Below are positions 62,941 to 64,000 of a stretch of 64,000 bases of DNA, one piece after another. Position 1 is the stretch's first letter; every line of letters starts with the position of its first letter. Both the position numbers and the translations under genes were made by a program. This stretch comes from Mangrovimonas sp. TPBH4 (lineage in GTDB: Bacteria > Bacteroidota > Bacteroidia > Flavobacteriales > Flavobacteriaceae): NCBI RefSeq assembly GCF_001280505.1, contig NZ_LBIO01000049.1:248001-312000 (forward strand), in the 5' to 3' direction. The notes under the pieces were generated by a model, which was not told where the DNA came from, ran no database searches, and saw only the letters and a list, made by a program, of their open reading frames with translations.

Positions 62941-63248
62941 GTTTTTTTTCGCATTGATCTTTATTAGATTGTGCATTGGACACACCAGAGAACCTCATTC
63001 TGTGTGTGAATTGCCATTTGTAGCGCCATATGATGAGTGAATTTTCACAAAATACGTTACCTAAAAATTCATCCTTTTAGTACCATATCCTATGAAAGAC
63101 AAAAAAAACAATCCTGCCAAAAAATCTTCTATAAAAAAGTAGGTTTCAAACTTAAGCTTCATTCCCATTCACCAATAAAAATTCTCACTAGACTGCTACA
63201 GCTTAATTAATCAACATATCTTTCATACTATCAAATGATACTATCAAA
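62941..63248. other. Gene-poor stretch upstream of hipBA
   Basis: No gene seen; A+T-rich with no clear repeat. Confidence 0.5.
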
Positions 63249-63436
63249 ATGAAGCCTCCTTACGAAATAACCACTAAAATCCTAAAGTTGATAGCTTCAA
63301 TTTCCGAAAAGATTGGAGAGGTCAATGCCAACTTTCTAAATAGACCATCTCCAAACTAAGGAAACAGAATAAAATCAAGACTATTCCCTCTTCACTGAAA
63401 ATAGAGGGCAATACATTGACCGAAGAACAGAATTGA
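63249..63436 (+). pseudogene. Broken Fic-family gene, N-terminal part
   Basis: First frame from the ATG at 63249: MKPPYEITTKILKLIASISE then KIGEVNANFLNRPSP, stopping at 63357. A frameshift brings in LRKQNKIKTIPSSLKIEGNT then LTEEQ, stopping at 63434. This is the start of Bacteroidota Fic proteins, including the inhibitory-helix motif SSLKIEGN that blocks AMPylation. The catalytic HPFxxGNGR motif is missing, so the gene is dead or deleted. Confidence 0.6.
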
Positions 63437-63643
63437 CAACAAGTGAAGTCAATAATCATTGGAAAAATCTAAAATTGAGGCAGTAATCTTGTAGCCTTCC
63501 CTAAAAATGTATTACAAAACAATTACCAAAGCCATCGCCTTGGGGGATACAGTCCAACAGGAATTACACTTTGGTAAAGTTTTGCTCTATAAATTTAGAG
63601 AAAATCTAACCCAATAATATATAGTCAGGAACATGTTTACACT

Positions 63644-63695
63644 GCAACGATCGTTGCTGAAGCGTTGCAACGATTGTTGTTCGACCGTTGCAACG
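63644..63695. repeat. Cluster of three GTTGCAACG-type palindromes
   Basis: GCAACGATCGTTGC (63644-63657) is a perfect 14-bp palindrome; CGTTGCAACG occurs at 63663-63672 and again at 63686-63695. Their centres are 17 and 23 bp apart. Spaced short palindromes of one sequence look like protein-binding iterons, as in operators or origins of mobile elements. Confidence 0.6.
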
Positions 63696-63769
63696 ACCCA
63701 AAATTTGGGTACGTTTGCAACCATTTTTAGCCAAAAAGCATTTTTTGACCGCAATTGTCATCACCAATC

Positions 63770-63835
63770 GAACAGTTGATTTTCCATTTGAACTGTTGAT
63801 TGAACTGTTGATTTTGGGTTTGAACCATTGAATTG
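63770..63835. repeat. Short tandem imperfect repeats
   Basis: Four units of GAAC-x-x-TTGA type: GAACAGTTGATTTTCC at 63770, GAACTGTTGATT at 63790, GAACTGTTGATTTTGG at 63802 and GAACCATTGAATTG at 63822. Start-to-start spacing is 20, 12 and 20 bp. Not coding in an obvious way. Confidence 0.55.
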
Positions 63836-63870
63836 ACTACAGCTGTTGTCAAAGACAACTACAAAACAGC

Positions 63871-64000
63871 TTAATCATCCTTCTTTCTTTTAAACCAACT
63901 TTTTTTAGGAGTTAACAAAAAGGACACTCCATAATAATCTCCTTGAACATCAAAAAAACCTTCTTTATTTTCTATTCCTTGCAAATTTTCGGCTTCATCC
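63871..64000 (-). CDS. C-terminal end of a gene running off the right edge
   Basis: 43 codons are visible on the minus strand, open to the window end: ENLQGIENKEGFFDVQGDYY then GVSFLLTPKKSWFKRKKDD and stop at 63871. The composition is protein-like but I cannot identify the family. A small hairpin GTTGTC/GACAAC follows at about 63845-63859. Confidence 0.5.
   Translation of the reverse strand, partial: DEAENLQGIENKEGFFDVQGDYYGVSFLLTPKKSWFKRKKDD

Noticed and set aside
63507..63617. 36-codon frame starting MYYKTITKAIALGD
   Set aside because: Too short, no recognised family, and it lies in decayed DNA after the Fic remnant; chance is the simpler explanation.
1..64000. CRISPR arrays, rRNA operons or IS transposases
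   Set aside because: No regularly spaced identical repeats, no rRNA-like sequence and no transposase frame were seen in the window.

Overview
The window reads as chromosomal DNA of a flavobacterium (Bacteroidota, family Flavobacteriaceae). The base composition is low in G+C. The evidence is family-level: a type IX secretion C-terminal sorting tail on the first protein, many SPII lipoproteins, DUF4270, DUF6090, DUF4907 and DUF6268-type proteins, outer-membrane receptors with a carboxypeptidase-regulatory-like N-domain, LytS/LytTR regulators, and promoters of the TTG-N(19-20)-TAnnTTTG class in front of several genes. No rRNA, complete tRNA, CRISPR array or transposase was seen.

Layout. 1-4.4 kb (minus): a secreted M43 metalloprotease that runs off the left edge, then an overlapping pair of outer-membrane barrel and DUF4270 lipoprotein. 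4.6-7.8 kb (plus): a DUF6268 barrel, a surface-type Kelch lipoprotein, a DUF4907 protein and a LytTR regulator whose receiver lacks the phosphoacceptor Asp. 7.9-14.4 kb: a TolC / MacA-like / MacB-like tripartite ABC exporter followed by its LytS-LytTR two-component pair, tightly packed. 14.4-19.6 kb: a small eight-Cys protein, a CPBP protease, a Vat-type acetyltransferase flanked by about 200-bp imperfect direct repeats, and a membrane TPR protein. 19.7-25.6 kb: a complete RND efflux operon. 25.6-30.9 kb: homocysteine methyltransferase, a second CPBP protease, a GT1 glycosyltransferase, an alpha/beta hydrolase and two small minus-strand genes.

31-54.5 kb is a long plus-strand run of lineage-specific, mostly exported or membrane genes: lipoproteins, two WG-repeat proteins, a DUF6090 protein, paralogous RDD proteins, a ChaN/Tiki-like protein, a retropepsin-PDZ protein, another CPBP protease, serine hydrolases, a TPM protein, a GH95 fucosidase, a CDF transporter and DUF2200. 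It carries gene remnants (LRR, a frameshifted small membrane protein). A dispersed intergenic repeat with a TATCTT core sits shortly upstream of many of these genes. 54.5-58.3 kb holds a large outer-membrane receptor, a small membrane protein and a membrane-anchored thioredoxin.

58.3-64 kb is a decayed mobile-element landing zone. Two copies of the 3' half of an initiator-type tRNA-Met are each followed by the same terminator and the start of a tyrosine integrase that is then truncated. Between and beyond them lie a DUF6252-like lipoprotein, a broken beta-propeller gene, a hipBA module with a clear operator over its promoter, a broken Fic gene, and unusual palindromes and short repeats in a 1-kb gene-poor stretch. 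I see no single complete novel system. The best candidates for follow-up are the Kelch/DUF4907/pseudo-receiver cluster, the secreted WG-repeat cluster, and the tRNA-Met accretion site.
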